Origin: Quillaja saponaria
Lineage: Eukaryota > Streptophyta > Magnoliopsida > Fabales > Quillajaceae
Assembly (NCBI GenBank): GCA_029379385.1
Contig: CM055611.1
Location: forward strand, 23,588,092 to 23,652,091
DNA: 64,000 nt
Direction: 5' to 3'
In this document: one piece after another, positions 63,890-64,000 of the stretch
Layout: every line of letters starts with the position of its first letter
Numbering within the stretch: the stretch's first letter is position 1
The notes under the pieces: model-generated
Databases searched by the model: none
Told to the model about the DNA's origin: nothing
What the model saw: the letters and a program-made list of their open reading frames with translations, nothing else
Position numbers and translations under genes: made by a program

Positions 63890-64000
63890 CTGCAAGGAAA
63901 AAGAAAAAGTATTAAGAATAAAATTGCAGTTGAAAAGAAAATCGCAGAAAAAAATTGAACGAACAAAAATGTTATAATGTCAGAATCTATAATCTGAGGG

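Larger units (their letters stand above)
58718..64000 (-). repeat. 3.47 kb tandem duplication of the HPPR locus
   Basis: Homology between copies starts abruptly at AGAGATTCCGAAAG (about 58718 and 62188), inside intron 1 just past exon 1. To the left of that point the introns are unrelated. To the right, exon 1, promoter, spacer, exon 2 and intron sequence match at an offset of about 3430-3465 bp up to the window end. The second copy therefore continues beyond the window. Confidence 0.9.

Overview
This is nuclear DNA from a flowering plant, most likely a eudicot. The genes are split by AT-rich GT-AG introns and are plant-type families: S-domain and proline-rich receptor kinases, kinesin-13A, a RABG3/Rab7 GTPase, an ER disulfide isomerase with a C-terminal KDEL, an OVATE-like protein and plant initiator tRNA-Met. 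No prokaryotic, viral or organellar gene is visible, and I cannot name the species.

Layout, left to right: the 3' part of an S-domain receptor kinase (1-1533 +); TMA7 (2339-3755 +); mitochondrial basic amino acid carrier BAC2 (6139-7683 +); a broken kinesin-13A (9121-14679 +); an OVATE-like single-exon gene (16601-17239 -); ribosomal protein eL37 (19501-20135 +); a 15-exon PXA/PX sorting nexin (22562-30145 -); a PERK receptor kinase with a broken first exon (33247-38778 +); a RABG3/Rab7 gene (40493-43053 +); an unrecognised acidic protein with a frameshift (43705-44236 +); a PDIL1-5/1-6 type disulfide isomerase (45209-51426 -); a LEA2-domain gene related to companion of cellulose synthase (52496-54232 -); a tandemly duplicated segment with two initiator tRNA-Met genes (55072-56122); an LC8-type dynein light chain (56349-56733 +); and a tandem array of hydroxy(phenyl)pyruvate reductases (57389 to the window end, -), made of two intact genes and one damaged, truncated copy.

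The genes are unrelated neighbours with no operon-like or pathway grouping. Several are housekeeping (eL37, TMA7, Rab7, tRNA). Three act in the endomembrane or wall system (sorting nexin, PDIL, companion-of-CESA-like). The HPPR cluster is the only local gene family.

The most notable signal is a set of small reading-frame breaks in six genes (kinesin-13A, PERK, the 43.7 kb gene, PDIL, LEA2, HPPR copy 3). Nearly all are one-base additions, and taking them out makes each CDS an exact multiple of three with consistent splice phases. That suggests insertion-type consensus errors in the assembly at least as much as real pseudogenes. Other points of interest are a 3.47 kb tandem duplication that started inside an HPPR intron, the duplicated initiator tRNA segment with one decayed copy, a 144 bp duplication at the kinesin 3' end, and an RTE-type LINE 3' end in an HPPR intron. 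I did not find a convincing previously undescribed system.
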